Source: Desulfobacteraceae bacterium
Lineage (GTDB): Bacteria; Desulfobacterota; Desulfobacteria; Desulfobacterales; Desulfobacteraceae
Length of the DNA: 64,000 nt
Direction of reading: 5' to 3'
NCBI GenBank assembly: GCA_024226935.1
Contig: JAAELK010000394.1
Coordinates: 62,001-126,000 of the forward strand
In this document: in pieces, positions 23,720 to 33,399 of the stretch
Layout of the letters: every line of letters starts with the position of its first letter
Numbering within the stretch: position 1 is the stretch's first letter
Translations under genes and position numbers: made by a program
The notes under the pieces: generated by a model
What the model was told of the DNA's origin: nothing
Seen by the model: only the letters and a program-made list of their open reading frames with translations
The model's database searches: none

Positions 23720-24814
23720 ATGAATTGGGATTGGGAAAAGCTAAGGGATAACCAGCAAAAGTATGAGAAAAAACAGAGCGGCGGTGGCCCGGGGATACCC
23801 AGGCCACCCCAGATGGATGAACTGCTGAACAAATTTAAAGGGTTTAAGTTTCCCGGTATTTTTGTTGTTGGTCTCATCCTTTTGGGTTTGTTATTTGGAT
23901 CTTCTACCTTTTTTACGGTGGATCGAAATGAAGTTGGTGTGGTCCAGAGGTTTGGTAAATATAACAGACTTGCTCAACCTGGATTAAATTTTAAGTTACC
24001 CACGGGTATCGAAAAAGTAACCAAGGTTAATGTTAAAACACCAGAAACAGAAGAGTTCGGAGTTGAGACCAATTATAACAATAATAATAAATACAGGACA
24101 ACAGCAGATATTTCCAGGCAGGATTCTTCTTTGATGTTGACAGGGGATTTGAATGTTGCTGTGGTCCCATGGATTGTCCAGTATAGAAGGTCAGATCCGA
24201 AGGCTTATCTTTTCAATGTGAAGAATGTCAAAAAATTTCTTCGTAACATGTCAGAGTCGACAATGAGAACTGTTGTCGGGGACAGGAGTATTAACGAAGT
24301 GATCTCCAGTCGTGCGGAAATTGCACTGGCTGCCAAGGCGATGCTTCAAAAGGAGATGGATCAGGCTAAGACGGGTATTTCTATTGTAAATATAGAGATG
24401 AAAAAGACAAATGTTCCACAACCGGTTCAGGCTTCTTTTAATCAGGTAAACCAGGCTATCCAGGAAAAAGAACAGACCATATATAAGGCCAGGGAAGAAT
24501 ATAATAAGGCGGTTCCCCTTGCAAGGGGTGAGGCTAAGCGTTTGATTCTGGACGCAGAAGGTTATGCCATAGATCGTGTTAACCGTGCCCAGGGTGATGC
24601 AACTAAATTTCAAGCTATTTATCAAGCTTATTCCGAGGCAAAGGATGTGACTATGAAAAGGATGTATCTTGAAGCTATGCAGAAGATCATTCCAAAGCTT
24701 GGTCCCAAATATATAATCGATTCTGATCAGAAAAATTTATTGCCGTTTTTAAATATGGGGGGCAATGGATCGCCGCTGATATCTTTGAACAAATCCCTTC
24801 AAAAAAGTGAGTAA
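23720..24814 (+). CDS. hflK: Membrane protease regulator HflK
   Basis: A 364-residue SPFH/band-7 protein. It has a Gly/Pro-rich cytoplasmic N-terminus (KKQSGGGPGIPRPPQMDE), a membrane segment at about 45-65, the SPFH domain (FFTVDRNEVGVVQRFGKY ... LNFKLPTGIEKV), and a coiled coil rich in Ala/Glu (YKAREEYNKAVPLARGEAKR). HflK and HflC form a large cage in the inner membrane that encloses and modulates the FtsH protease. hflC follows 2 bp downstream. Confidence 0.93.
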   Translation: MNWDWEKLRDNQQKYEKKQSGGGPGIPRPPQMDELLNKFKGFKFPGIFVVGLILLGLLFGSSTFFTVDRNEVGVVQRFGKYNRLAQPGLNFKLPTGIEKVTKVNVKTPETEEFGVETNYNNNNKYRTTADISRQDSSLMLTGDLNVAVVPWIVQYRRSDPKAYLFNVKNVKKFLRNMSESTMRTVVGDRSINEVISSRAEIALAAKAMLQKEMDQAKTGISIVNIEMKKTNVPQPVQASFNQVNQAIQEKEQTIYKAREEYNKAVPLARGEAKRLILDAEGYAIDRVNRAQGDATKFQAIYQAYSEAKDVTMKRMYLEAMQKIIPKLGPKYIIDSDQKNLLPFLNMGGNGSPLISLNKSLQKSE

Positions 24815-24816
24815 TT

Positions 24817-25761
24817 ATGAATAATAGTATGAAAATAGTGCTTTTGATAATTGTCGCGGCTGTTGTTGTGCTGGGCTTTAGCTCCGCCTATGTGGTGGAT
24901 GAGACCCAGCAGGTGGTGATTACTCAGTTTGGAAGAATTGTGGGTGCGCCCATCAAGGAACCTGGTTTAAAGTTCAAACTGCCCTTCATCCAGACCGCTA
25001 ATTATTTTCCGAAAAATCTTCTGGAATGGGATGGAGATCCCGGTCAGGTGCCCACAAAGGATAAAACCTATGTATGGGTAGATACATTTGCCCGTTGGAG
25101 GATTAGTGATCCTATTCTTTACTTTCAGACAGTCAAAGATGAGTTTTCAGCCCTGAAGCGTTTGGATGATATTATTGATCCGGCCATGAGGAATCTTATC
25201 ACTTCATACCCTCTGGTTGAAACGGTTAGGAATACTGATAGGGCTATGGACACCTTTGAAGTCAGCGATACTGAAAATAAGAACCAGCGTACCCAGTACC
25301 AGGTAAATCTTGGGCGTGATGAAATCACCCGGAGGATTGTAGCCCAGTCCCGCAAGAAATTGAGTGAATTTGGTATCGATCTTGTGGATATGCAAATAAA
25401 ACGGATCAATTATATCGACAGTGTTCGACGTTCCGTCTATGATCGGATGATTGCGGAAAGAAATCAGATTGCAGCAAAGTATCGTGCCGAAGGAAAGGGT
25501 GATGCCAGTAATATAAGGGGTGAAAAGGAAAAAGAACTCCAGAAAATAAAATCAGAGGCCTATCGAACTGCCCAGGAAGTCAAGGGGCACGCCGATGCTA
25601 AAGCCTCCCAGATATATGCAGCTGCATACGGGGTGGATCCGAACTTTTATGCTTTCCAGAAAACAATGGAAATGTATAAAAAGAGTCTTTCAAAGGACAG
25701 TACCTTGATTCTTTCTACGGATTCAGATTTGATGAAGTATATGAAAGGAACTGGTAAATAA
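24817..25761 (+). CDS. hflC: Membrane protease regulator HflC
   Basis: A 314-residue partner of HflK. One N-terminal membrane segment (IVLLIIVAAVVVLGFSSAYV), the SPFH domain (DETQQVVITQFGRIVG ... GLKFKLPFIQ), the HflC-specific RRSVYDRMIAERNQIAAKYR stretch, and a long Ala/Lys/Glu coiled coil. The C-terminus ends in DSTLILSTDSDLMKYMKG, as is usual. It is translated directly after hflK. Confidence 0.93.
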   Translation: MNNSMKIVLLIIVAAVVVLGFSSAYVVDETQQVVITQFGRIVGAPIKEPGLKFKLPFIQTANYFPKNLLEWDGDPGQVPTKDKTYVWVDTFARWRISDPILYFQTVKDEFSALKRLDDIIDPAMRNLITSYPLVETVRNTDRAMDTFEVSDTENKNQRTQYQVNLGRDEITRRIVAQSRKKLSEFGIDLVDMQIKRINYIDSVRRSVYDRMIAERNQIAAKYRAEGKGDASNIRGEKEKELQKIKSEAYRTAQEVKGHADAKASQIYAAAYGVDPNFYAFQKTMEMYKKSLSKDSTLILSTDSDLMKYMKGTGK

Positions 25762-25790
25762 GTAGTTTGTAAGATCATTTAAATGGGGTT

Positions 25791-25824
25791 GAGTATTGAG
25801 TCGGTGAGTTACGACTCAATACTC
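25791..25824. other. Strong hairpin between convergent genes
   Basis: A perfect 13-bp inverted repeat (GAGTATTGAGTCG / CGACTCAATACTC) with an 8-base loop, 30 bp after hflC and 28 bp beyond the end of the convergent small ribosomal-protein gene. It lacks a U tract on either side (CCCCCC follows on the plus strand), so it is more likely a 3'-end-stabilising or Rho-associated hairpin than a classical terminator. Confidence 0.6.
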
Positions 25825-25851
25825 CCCCCAATATTATACATGGTCTATTGA

Positions 25852-25947
25852 CTATTTTTTCTTTCTCTGGTGTCTGGTTTTAGCAAGGAGTTTTCTGTGT
25901 TTATGCTTACGCATTTTTTTCCGTCTCTTCTTAATAACACTACCCAA
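25852..25947 (-). CDS. bS22-like (AURKAIP1/COX24-domain) mini ribosomal protein
   Basis: A 31-residue, extremely basic protein: it starts TTG-encoded MGSVIKKRRKKMRKHKHRKL and ends LAKTRHQRKKK. This is the pattern of the bS22/mS38 (AURKAIP1/COX24) family, whose mycobacterial member is a 33-residue small-subunit protein placed at the decoding centre. A near-perfect Shine-Dalgarno (AGGAGG, then TGA) lies 8 bases before the TTG. It is too short for routine gene finders. Confidence 0.85.
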   Translation of the reverse strand: MGSVIKKRRKKMRKHKHRKLLAKTRHQRKKK

Positions 25948-26057
25948 AAAAATCACCTCCTTTAAGATTATTTTATAATATTTTTCGCATTGGCTAAATA
26001 GCTACTTTAGCATAATATTTTTGTAAATGTCCAATCCTTTATTTAACAGGTAGTCCC

Positions 26058-26591
26058 ATGCAGGAATATAGGTATTTTGATAAACAAGCGCTCGAAAGGG
26101 TGGATAGAGCTGTTCTGATGGCAGAAGAGTTGGTAAATAATTTTTTTAAACTTTCCGCAGGTCATTGGTTAAAAAATAGATATGATATTAAAACAGCCAA
26201 GGACTTGGTTGCCCACGAGCGGGTTTGTGGGCCATTTGCCCAGGTTGTAAAATATGAAGGGCACAAAAAAGATGTTCCCCTGGGGTCTTCTTCTTTCAGT
26301 CTATACAAAGTGTGTCTCCAAGATCCGGCTATTCTTTCAGTGGTGGAAAAGGATAGTGGGTTATTATTGGACCCCTTCCTCTTATATATTCTCACCCATG
26401 AACTGGTGCATGTCGCCCGTTTTTTAAGATTTGAGCATCGATATGAAAATATTGGGGAAGCTAATCTTACCATGGTAGAGGAAAGAAAAGTACACCGCCT
26501 GACCTATGCAATTTTACAACGGGTGTCCATTGCAGGGCTCTCGGAAGTATTTAGTTTCTATATGAAGTGGCGGCAGGTTCCGGGGGAGTGA
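26058..26591 (+). CDS. Uncharacterised protein with HELVH metalloprotease-like motif
   Basis: I do not recognise this 177-residue protein. It has no signal peptide or membrane segment. The middle contains LLYILTHELVHVARFLRFEH, i.e. HExxH followed by further His and Glu residues (a third-ligand candidate is the EE in NLTMVEERKVHR, 20-30 residues on), as in zincin peptidases. The rest is mostly helical. It could be a small cytoplasmic metalloprotein; catalysis is unproven. The ATG at 26058 has only a weak AGG upstream. Confidence 0.6.
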   Translation: MQEYRYFDKQALERVDRAVLMAEELVNNFFKLSAGHWLKNRYDIKTAKDLVAHERVCGPFAQVVKYEGHKKDVPLGSSSFSLYKVCLQDPAILSVVEKDSGLLLDPFLLYILTHELVHVARFLRFEHRYENIGEANLTMVEERKVHRLTYAILQRVSIAGLSEVFSFYMKWRQVPGE

Positions 26592-26622
26592 GAAAATCGA
26601 TAAAATTTTTGGTATGTCTGTC

Positions 26623-26650
26623 TTGACAAGGATGAAAGACTAATTATTTT
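26623..26650 (+). promoter_or_regulatory. Putative sigma-70 promoter for fmdB-groES-groEL
   Basis: TTGACA at 26623-26628, a 16-bp spacer and TATTTT at 26645-26650, about 48 bp ahead of the FmdB start. No CIRCE element (TTAGCACTC-N9-GAGTGCTAA) is present between here and groES. Confidence 0.45.
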
Positions 26651-26698
26651 ATTTTTGATTTTCCGAGTGGCAATTAAAGAAAAATGGAGAAGAGTAAA

Positions 26699-26980
26699 AT
26701 GCCAGTTTATGAGTATCAATGTAAAAACTGCGGGCAGGTTGAAGAAGCATTTCAGAAAATTTCAGAGCCACCTCTTGAGAGTTGCTCTCAGTGCAAGGGG
26801 CATCTGAAAAAAATTATTTCCCAGAGTACTTTTCATTTGAAAGGATCCGGGTGGTATGTAACTGATTATGGTGGAAAAAAGGCTGGAGTTGACACTAGGG
26901 AAAAATCAACTACTAAACCAATTAAATCAACTTCTGATAAATATAGCGATTCTGTTAAATCCAGCGATTCTGCTAAATAG
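26699..26980 (+). CDS. FmdB-family zinc-ribbon protein
   Basis: The start at 26699 (MPVYEYQCKNCG) is preferred because GGAG lies 9-10 bases upstream and this is the usual beginning of the family; the frame is open five codons further. Two CxxC knuckles (CKNCG and CSQC) make a zinc ribbon, followed by SQSTFHLKGSGWYVTDYGG, also family-typical. The tail is a Ser/Thr/Lys-rich low-complexity region with a repeated KYSDSVKSSDSAK. Function of these putative regulators is unclear. It sits 64 bp before groES and may share its transcript. Confidence 0.85.
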   Translation: MPVYEYQCKNCGQVEEAFQKISEPPLESCSQCKGHLKKIISQSTFHLKGSGWYVTDYGGKKAGVDTREKSTTKPIKSTSDKYSDSVKSSDSAK

Positions 26981-27044
26981 AAGTTGATATTTAACCGCTA
27001 AAATTCAAAGAGTAAACAATACGTAAACTAAGGAGAAAAGTATT

Positions 27045-27332
27045 ATGAGTTTAAGACCGTTAAGTGACAGAATTCTTGTTGAGCGCGTTGAAGAGGATGA
27101 AAAAACCAAGGGTGGCATTATTATTCCGGATACAGCAAAGGAAAAACCCGCAGAAGGTAAAATTGTAGCCACTGGAAATGGACGTATGGGCGAAGATGGA
27201 AAGCTTCTCGCCATGGACGTAAAAGTAGGGGATCGCGTTCTTTTCAGTAAATATGGCGGTACCGAGGTTAAAATCGATGGTAGTGATTATTTGATCATGC
27301 GCCAGGATGATGTTCTGGGTGTTGTTGAATAA
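27045..27332 (+). CDS. groES: Co-chaperonin GroES
   Basis: A 95-residue Cpn10: [19 protein letters not shown], the mobile loop [16 protein letters not shown], and [20 protein letters not shown]. It caps GroEL. AAGGAG precedes the ATG. groEL follows after 56 bp. Confidence 0.97.
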   Translation: MSLRPLSDRILVERVEEDEKTKGGIIIPDTAKEKPAEGKIVATGNGRMGEDGKLLAMDVKVGDRVLFSKYGGTEVKIDGSDYLIMRQDDVLGVVE

Positions 27333-27385
27333 TTTGTCGAATAATTTTGGTTTAATAATTTAAAGAAATAGATGGAGAATACTAA

Positions 27386-29047
<1,662 letters not shown>

Positions 29048-29086
29048 GTTGGATTCCCCATCACCCTTATTATATAGCTAAATGAG

Positions 29087-29125
29087 AAAAGCCCCTTTAC
29101 CAATGCGTAAAGGGGCTTTTTTTTT
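29087..29125 (+). terminator. Rho-independent terminator after groEL
   Basis: A perfect 14-bp stem AAAAGCCCCTTTAC / GTAAAGGGGCTTTT with a 6-base loop and a run of nine T residues. It separates groESL from the tol-pal operon. Confidence 0.92.
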
Positions 29126-29149
29126 ATTTGATTTTTGCCCTGGTGAGAA

Positions 29150-29178
29150 TTGACAGCTCATATACGTAGATTTATTAA
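29150..29178 (+). promoter_or_regulatory. Putative sigma-70 promoter for the tol-pal operon
   Basis: TTGACA at 29150-29155, a 17-bp spacer, TATTAA at 29173-29178; 57 bp ahead of tolQ and directly after the groEL terminator. Confidence 0.5.
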
Positions 29179-29234
29179 AATTTATTTGTTATATTACTGT
29201 CCGTGATTAGAATGAATTTTTAAGAGAGGTCTTT

Positions 29235-29939
29235 ATGACGTTGGAATCTTTTGGGTTGCTTTATATGTTAAATGATGCAGGGCCTGTTGTGAAGTTTGTC
29301 ATGCTTGTGCTTTTGTTTTTCTCAATTATCTCCTGGGCAATCATGTTTATTAAATTTAAATATATTAGAAATGCACATAGGGAATCAGCTGATTTTACAG
29401 ATATATTCTGGCAGTGTAGAACCCTGGCCGATGCTTTTACAAAAGCCAAAGCGCTAAGGTCCAGTCCCATGGCCAGAATTTTTATTACGGCTTATATGGA
29501 AATGGCTCGGTCCGATAAAAAGGATGGTAAAAGCACCTTGAAGCCTGAGTCTTCTTATCTTCAGGCAATGGGTAGTGTGAAACGAACTTTGCGGCGTTCC
29601 ATCGGTGTTGAGATCAGGCGCTTGTCCCAGCTTGTTTCTTTTTTGGCTACCGCTGGGAATACTGCTCCTTTTATCGGGCTTTTTGGTACGGTGTGGGGGA
29701 TAATGAATACCTTCCAGGGGATCGGTATGAGTGGTTCTACAAGCCTTGCCGTTGTTGCCCCGGGAATCTCCGAGGCGTTGATTGCAACGGCAGCAGGCCT
29801 TGCTGTGGCAATCCCTGCTGTTATCGCCTATAATTATTTTACAGATCGGATTCGGGTGTTGGATTCAGAACTTCAAAGTTTTTCTTCAGATCTTCTAAAT
29901 ATTATTGAAAAAGATATTCAAAAACAGATGGAGGCATAA
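29235..29939 (+). CDS. tolQ: Tol-Pal system protein TolQ
   Basis: A 234-residue inner-membrane protein with three membrane segments: one N-terminal (FVMLVLLFFSIISWAIMFI) and two after residue 130 (LATAGNTAPFIGLFGTVWGI and SEALIATAAGLAVAIPAVIA). This is the TolQ/ExbB/MotA-type proton channel. The large cytoplasmic loop lies between. TolR starts on the last base of its stop codon (TAATG), so the two are coupled. Confidence 0.93.
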   Translation: MTLESFGLLYMLNDAGPVVKFVMLVLLFFSIISWAIMFIKFKYIRNAHRESADFTDIFWQCRTLADAFTKAKALRSSPMARIFITAYMEMARSDKKDGKSTLKPESSYLQAMGSVKRTLRRSIGVEIRRLSQLVSFLATAGNTAPFIGLFGTVWGIMNTFQGIGMSGSTSLAVVAPGISEALIATAAGLAVAIPAVIAYNYFTDRIRVLDSELQSFSSDLLNIIEKDIQKQMEA

Positions 29940-30355
29940 TGCACTCAGGATCAGGTGATCATCAGTTGATGTCTGAAATTAATGTGACACCCTTTGTAGA
30001 TGTCATGTTGGTGTTGCTGATAATTTTTATGGTGACCACGCCCATGATGGTTCAGGGAGTGGATGTAAAATTGCCTACAGCAACCTACGATGCTCTGCCG
30101 TCAAATGAAGAGCATTTGATCATATCCATTGATAATGATTCCAAGATATATATTAATGATCTTGAAGTCAGTTTGGATTTTTTGACCCAGAAGCTGGATA
30201 CGGTCCTTGAAAAGGTTGATAACAAAAGTGTGTATCTTAAGGCAGATAAAAGGGTACCCTATGGGGTGGTTGTGAATGTGATTTCAAAAATTAAAAGTGC
30301 TGGAATTGATAGTCTCGGGATGATCACGCTTCCAGAAAATGGAAAAAGTTCCTGA
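29939..30355 (+). CDS. tolR: Tol-Pal system protein TolR
   Basis: A 138-residue bitopic protein. The single membrane segment carries the proton-accepting Asp (INVTPFVDVMLVLLIIFMVT), followed by the periplasmic domain ending GIDSLGMITLP. It works with TolQ to energise TolA. Confidence 0.93.
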   Translation: MHSGSGDHQLMSEINVTPFVDVMLVLLIIFMVTTPMMVQGVDVKLPTATYDALPSNEEHLIISIDNDSKIYINDLEVSLDFLTQKLDTVLEKVDNKSVYLKADKRVPYGVVVNVISKIKSAGIDSLGMITLPENGKSS

Positions 30356-30364
30356 GTTGTCGGC

Positions 30365-31324
30365 ATGCTTAATCTATTTTACTTAAAAAATAAAAACATT
30401 TTTTTTTCCGGCAATGCTGATCAGGGCGGGAAAAATTTCATCGCTTTTTGTCTTATATCTTTGTTAGTTCATGGATTGTTTTTTGCCGGGATTTTATTGT
30501 TGTATGATTTTGATTTATCGAAACCTCAACCCCGGGTGATGCAGGTGGATTTGGTCTCTTTTGTTCCGGGTCCTGCCGGTGGTCAGGCTTATTCTGATGC
30601 TCCGTCTGGACTGCAAAAAAAGGTTTCCCCGGAATCTGTTGATATATCATCTGATCCGGATATTATCCCTTTGGATTTAGAGCGGGTTAAAGCCATTGCA
30701 GCTTCCGTTGCTGAGCTGAAGCCTGATATTAGTCTAAAAGCAAAACCTGCAAATTTAAAAGAGTTAATGGCAGCCCAGGAGAAAAAAGATCCCATTCCAC
30801 CAAAGTCTGAACCCAAAGTTGTCCCGGAAGAGGTCTTAAAAAAAGCCAGGGAAAAAATGGCCCAAAAAATAGAAAAGCAGAATCAAAAACAAATTTCAAC
30901 GGCACTAAGCAGACTACAGGCCGCCGTTGCAGCTACGGGGAATAAAAGTCCGGACAAGAAGAGTCAGGGAGATGCCTTGGGCCAGGGGATAGTCCCCGGT
31001 ACTGGAACCGGTACTGGATTGGGAAAACAAGGATATTCTCCCCTTGATATTTATAAAAGTAATTTAGAATATGCCATTGGAAAAAATTGGGTTTTCAATG
31101 ATATGTTGGCCAGGATGGATAAGCATCTTGAGGTCAGTGTGATGATTAAGATTCTAAAAGATGGTGAGATACGAGATATTTCCTATGAAACCAAATCGGG
31201 TAATCGTTACCTTGATCAATCAGCCAAGAATGCGCTCAAAAGAGCCAACCCACTACCGGCTTTGCCTTCGGGAATGGATTCTTATGATCTTGTGGTGATT
31301 TTTACACCGGAAGGATTAAAATAA
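30365..31324 (+). CDS. tolA: TolA/TonB-type energy transducer
   Basis: A 319-residue protein in the TolA position. It has an N-terminal membrane segment (FIAFCLISLLVHGLFFAGILL, with the SLLVH motif expected for contact with TolQ), a Pro/Lys-rich extended region with a charged helix (KKAREKMAQKIEKQNQKQ), a Gly-rich stretch (GTGTGTGLGKQGYSPL), and a TonB_C-like C-terminal domain (VSVMIKILKDGEIRDISYE ... ALKRANPLPALPSG). It spans the periplasm and reaches TolB/Pal. The central helical rod is short compared with E. coli TolA. Confidence 0.88.
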   Translation: MLNLFYLKNKNIFFSGNADQGGKNFIAFCLISLLVHGLFFAGILLLYDFDLSKPQPRVMQVDLVSFVPGPAGGQAYSDAPSGLQKKVSPESVDISSDPDIIPLDLERVKAIAASVAELKPDISLKAKPANLKELMAAQEKKDPIPPKSEPKVVPEEVLKKAREKMAQKIEKQNQKQISTALSRLQAAVAATGNKSPDKKSQGDALGQGIVPGTGTGTGLGKQGYSPLDIYKSNLEYAIGKNWVFNDMLARMDKHLEVSVMIKILKDGEIRDISYETKSGNRYLDQSAKNALKRANPLPALPSGMDSYDLVVIFTPEGLK

Positions 31325-31325
31325 G

Positions 31326-32708
31326 ATGAATCAGATCAGCTTGAATAAAGTTTATGATATTTGCTCTCAATTTCGGTGTTTGATATTTTCTGCCTGTTTG
31401 GTAGTGATTTTTATTTTATTTTCCGTACTTCCAATTCAAGCCAAAGAATATGATTCTATCAATATCAGCAATCCGTTTTTAAATAAGACTCCTATTGCCA
31501 TAACCAAGTTTAAGGCATTTAATGGTTCTGATGCTGAAAACACCGATGGAATAAAAGCAGAACAGATTTTAAAAGATGCCCTTGCTTTTACCGGGTACCT
31601 CAAGGTTTTGGATTCGGTTACATTCCTTTCTAACCCTGCACAGACCGGCATACAATTGGGGCAGATAAATTTTAAGGATTGGACAGGAATCGGGGCTGAC
31701 CTTTTGGTTACAGGGGGAATAGAAGAAAAAGATAATCTGGTAAGATTAAAGCTTCGACTTTTTGATACCTTGAATTCAAAGCTTCTTGTGGGAAGGGTTT
31801 ATACTGGAACAACTTCCCAGGATATAAGACGGATGGTTCTTTTGTTCTGCAGTGAAATTTCCCATACGCTGACAGGCAATTGGGGGGTCTTTAATAGTAA
31901 AATTGCTTTTGTTTCGACGGTAAATGGACATAAAGAAATCTTTGTCTGTGAATTTGATGGTCATAATCCTAAACAGATTACCCATCATAAGAGCATATCT
32001 CTTTCACCTAGTTGGTCTTCCGATGGGCAGTGGCTGTCTTATGTGTCCTACGCCAACGGTAAACCCGATATCTATATAAAAAATTTGAAAGAAAATCGTG
32101 GAGCTATTGTTAACTATAAAGGTTCCAATCTTTCTCCTGATTGGGTACCGGGTCAGCTTAATCTTGCTGCATCATTAAGTTTTTCTGGTAATCAGGAAAT
32201 ATATTTGTTGACCAAAAAGGGAGAAATTACTAAAAGAATAACTAATAGCCTGGGGGTAAATGTTTCTCCGAGATTTTCACCGGATGGGAAAAAAATCGCT
32301 TTTACATCTAACAGGGGGGGGACTCCCCAGATTTATATAAAGGATCTGGAGTCCGGTGATGTGGAAAGGGTTACATTCAAGGGCCGTTATAATACCTCGC
32401 CGGCCTGGTCGCCTGATGGTAAAAAAATTGCGTACGTGGGTATTGTGAAAAATAAAATTAATATATTTATTGTCAATCTTGCTTCCGGTCAGGGGATGCC
32501 GGTTCAATTAACAATGAATCAAAAGGATAATGAAGATCCTTCCTGGTCGCCGGATGGTAGTTTGATTGTTTTTACCTCCAATCGGGAAGGCGGTGAATCG
32601 AAGCTTTTTGTGATGACGTCGGCAGGGATGGACCAACGGCGTCTTTTAACCTTGGCTGGGAAGCAAACTCAGCCTTATTGGTCCAGATCAACCAGTTTTA
32701 AAAATTGA
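31326..32708 (+). CDS. tolB: Tol-Pal system protein TolB
   Basis: A 460-residue periplasmic protein. Signal-anchor-like N-terminus (LVVIFILFSVLPIQAKEY), the TolB N-terminal domain (INISNPFLNKTPIAI), and a six-bladed propeller of WD40-like repeats with the PxWSPDGK motif (LSPSWSSDGQ, VSPRFSPDGKKIAFTSNR, SPAWSPDGKKIAYVG, DPSWSPDGSLIVFTSNR). It binds Pal and the TolA C-terminus. Confidence 0.95.
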   Translation: MNQISLNKVYDICSQFRCLIFSACLVVIFILFSVLPIQAKEYDSINISNPFLNKTPIAITKFKAFNGSDAENTDGIKAEQILKDALAFTGYLKVLDSVTFLSNPAQTGIQLGQINFKDWTGIGADLLVTGGIEEKDNLVRLKLRLFDTLNSKLLVGRVYTGTTSQDIRRMVLLFCSEISHTLTGNWGVFNSKIAFVSTVNGHKEIFVCEFDGHNPKQITHHKSISLSPSWSSDGQWLSYVSYANGKPDIYIKNLKENRGAIVNYKGSNLSPDWVPGQLNLAASLSFSGNQEIYLLTKKGEITKRITNSLGVNVSPRFSPDGKKIAFTSNRGGTPQIYIKDLESGDVERVTFKGRYNTSPAWSPDGKKIAYVGIVKNKINIFIVNLASGQGMPVQLTMNQKDNEDPSWSPDGSLIVFTSNREGGESKLFVMTSAGMDQRRLLTLAGKQTQPYWSRSTSFKN

Positions 32709-32743
32709 TGGTTATATTTGAATTTAGCAACCAAGGAGGCGTA

Positions 32744-33310
32744 ATGAAGAAAAAAATGTGGATTAATTTTATGGCAGTGATGCTTGTGGCAGGGCTTTTC
32801 ATGACTGTTTCTTGCGCAAAGAAAACGATTGTATCTGAGCATGCTACCATAGAAGATCAGGCAGATGTAAATACAAAAAATCTTGCGGAACAGGAACGTA
32901 TTAAAGCCCAGGAACAACATGATCAGATGATCAAAGAACAGGCTTTAAAAGATGCAAAAAGTGTTGCTGCAAAAAATCGGTTTGCCAATCAGAATGTTCA
33001 CTTTGATTTTGATAATTCCCAATTGAGTCCCATGGCAAAAACGCTGTTAAAAGAAAAAGCTGACTGGCTCAGTGCTAATGCAGAGGTTTCGGTTATCATT
33101 GCAGGTCATTGCGATGAGCGAGGAACAACCGAATATAATATTGCCCTTGGTGAGCGTCGGGCAGTTGCTGCAAAAAATTATCTTTTAAATTTAGGGATTT
33201 CAGGGTCCAGGTTGACTGTTATCAGTTATGGTGAAGAAAAACCGCTTGATTTAGGACATACTGAAGCTGCATACAGAAATAACAGATGTGCGCAGTTTGT
33301 CATAAATTAG
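32744..33310 (+). CDS. pal: Peptidoglycan-associated lipoprotein Pal
   Basis: The start at 32744 is chosen because GGAGG lies 5 bases upstream and a lipoprotein signal follows (MKKKMWINFMAVMLVAG ... lipobox TVSC); the frame is open from 32705. About 188 residues. A Gln/Lys-rich helical linker leads to an OmpA-like domain (NVHFDFDNSQLSPMAKTLL ... IIAGHCDERGTTEYNIALG ... ERRAVAAKNYL ... VISYGEEKPL) that binds peptidoglycan. It tethers the outer membrane and recruits TolB. Confidence 0.95.
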   Translation: MKKKMWINFMAVMLVAGLFMTVSCAKKTIVSEHATIEDQADVNTKNLAEQERIKAQEQHDQMIKEQALKDAKSVAAKNRFANQNVHFDFDNSQLSPMAKTLLKEKADWLSANAEVSVIIAGHCDERGTTEYNIALGERRAVAAKNYLLNLGISGSRLTVISYGEEKPLDLGHTEAAYRNNRCAQFVIN

Positions 33311-33399
33311 TTGGTTTGAAGATGATCTTGTCCGGGTAGGGGCGGTGTTAATCTCAGATGCCCGGACATTTAATCTTGTAGATGGGGTTGGAGTTGGCA

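Noticed and set aside
27000..27044. CIRCE element before groES
   Set aside because: Only GCTAAAATTC and AGAGTAAAC are present; no 9-9-9 inverted repeat.
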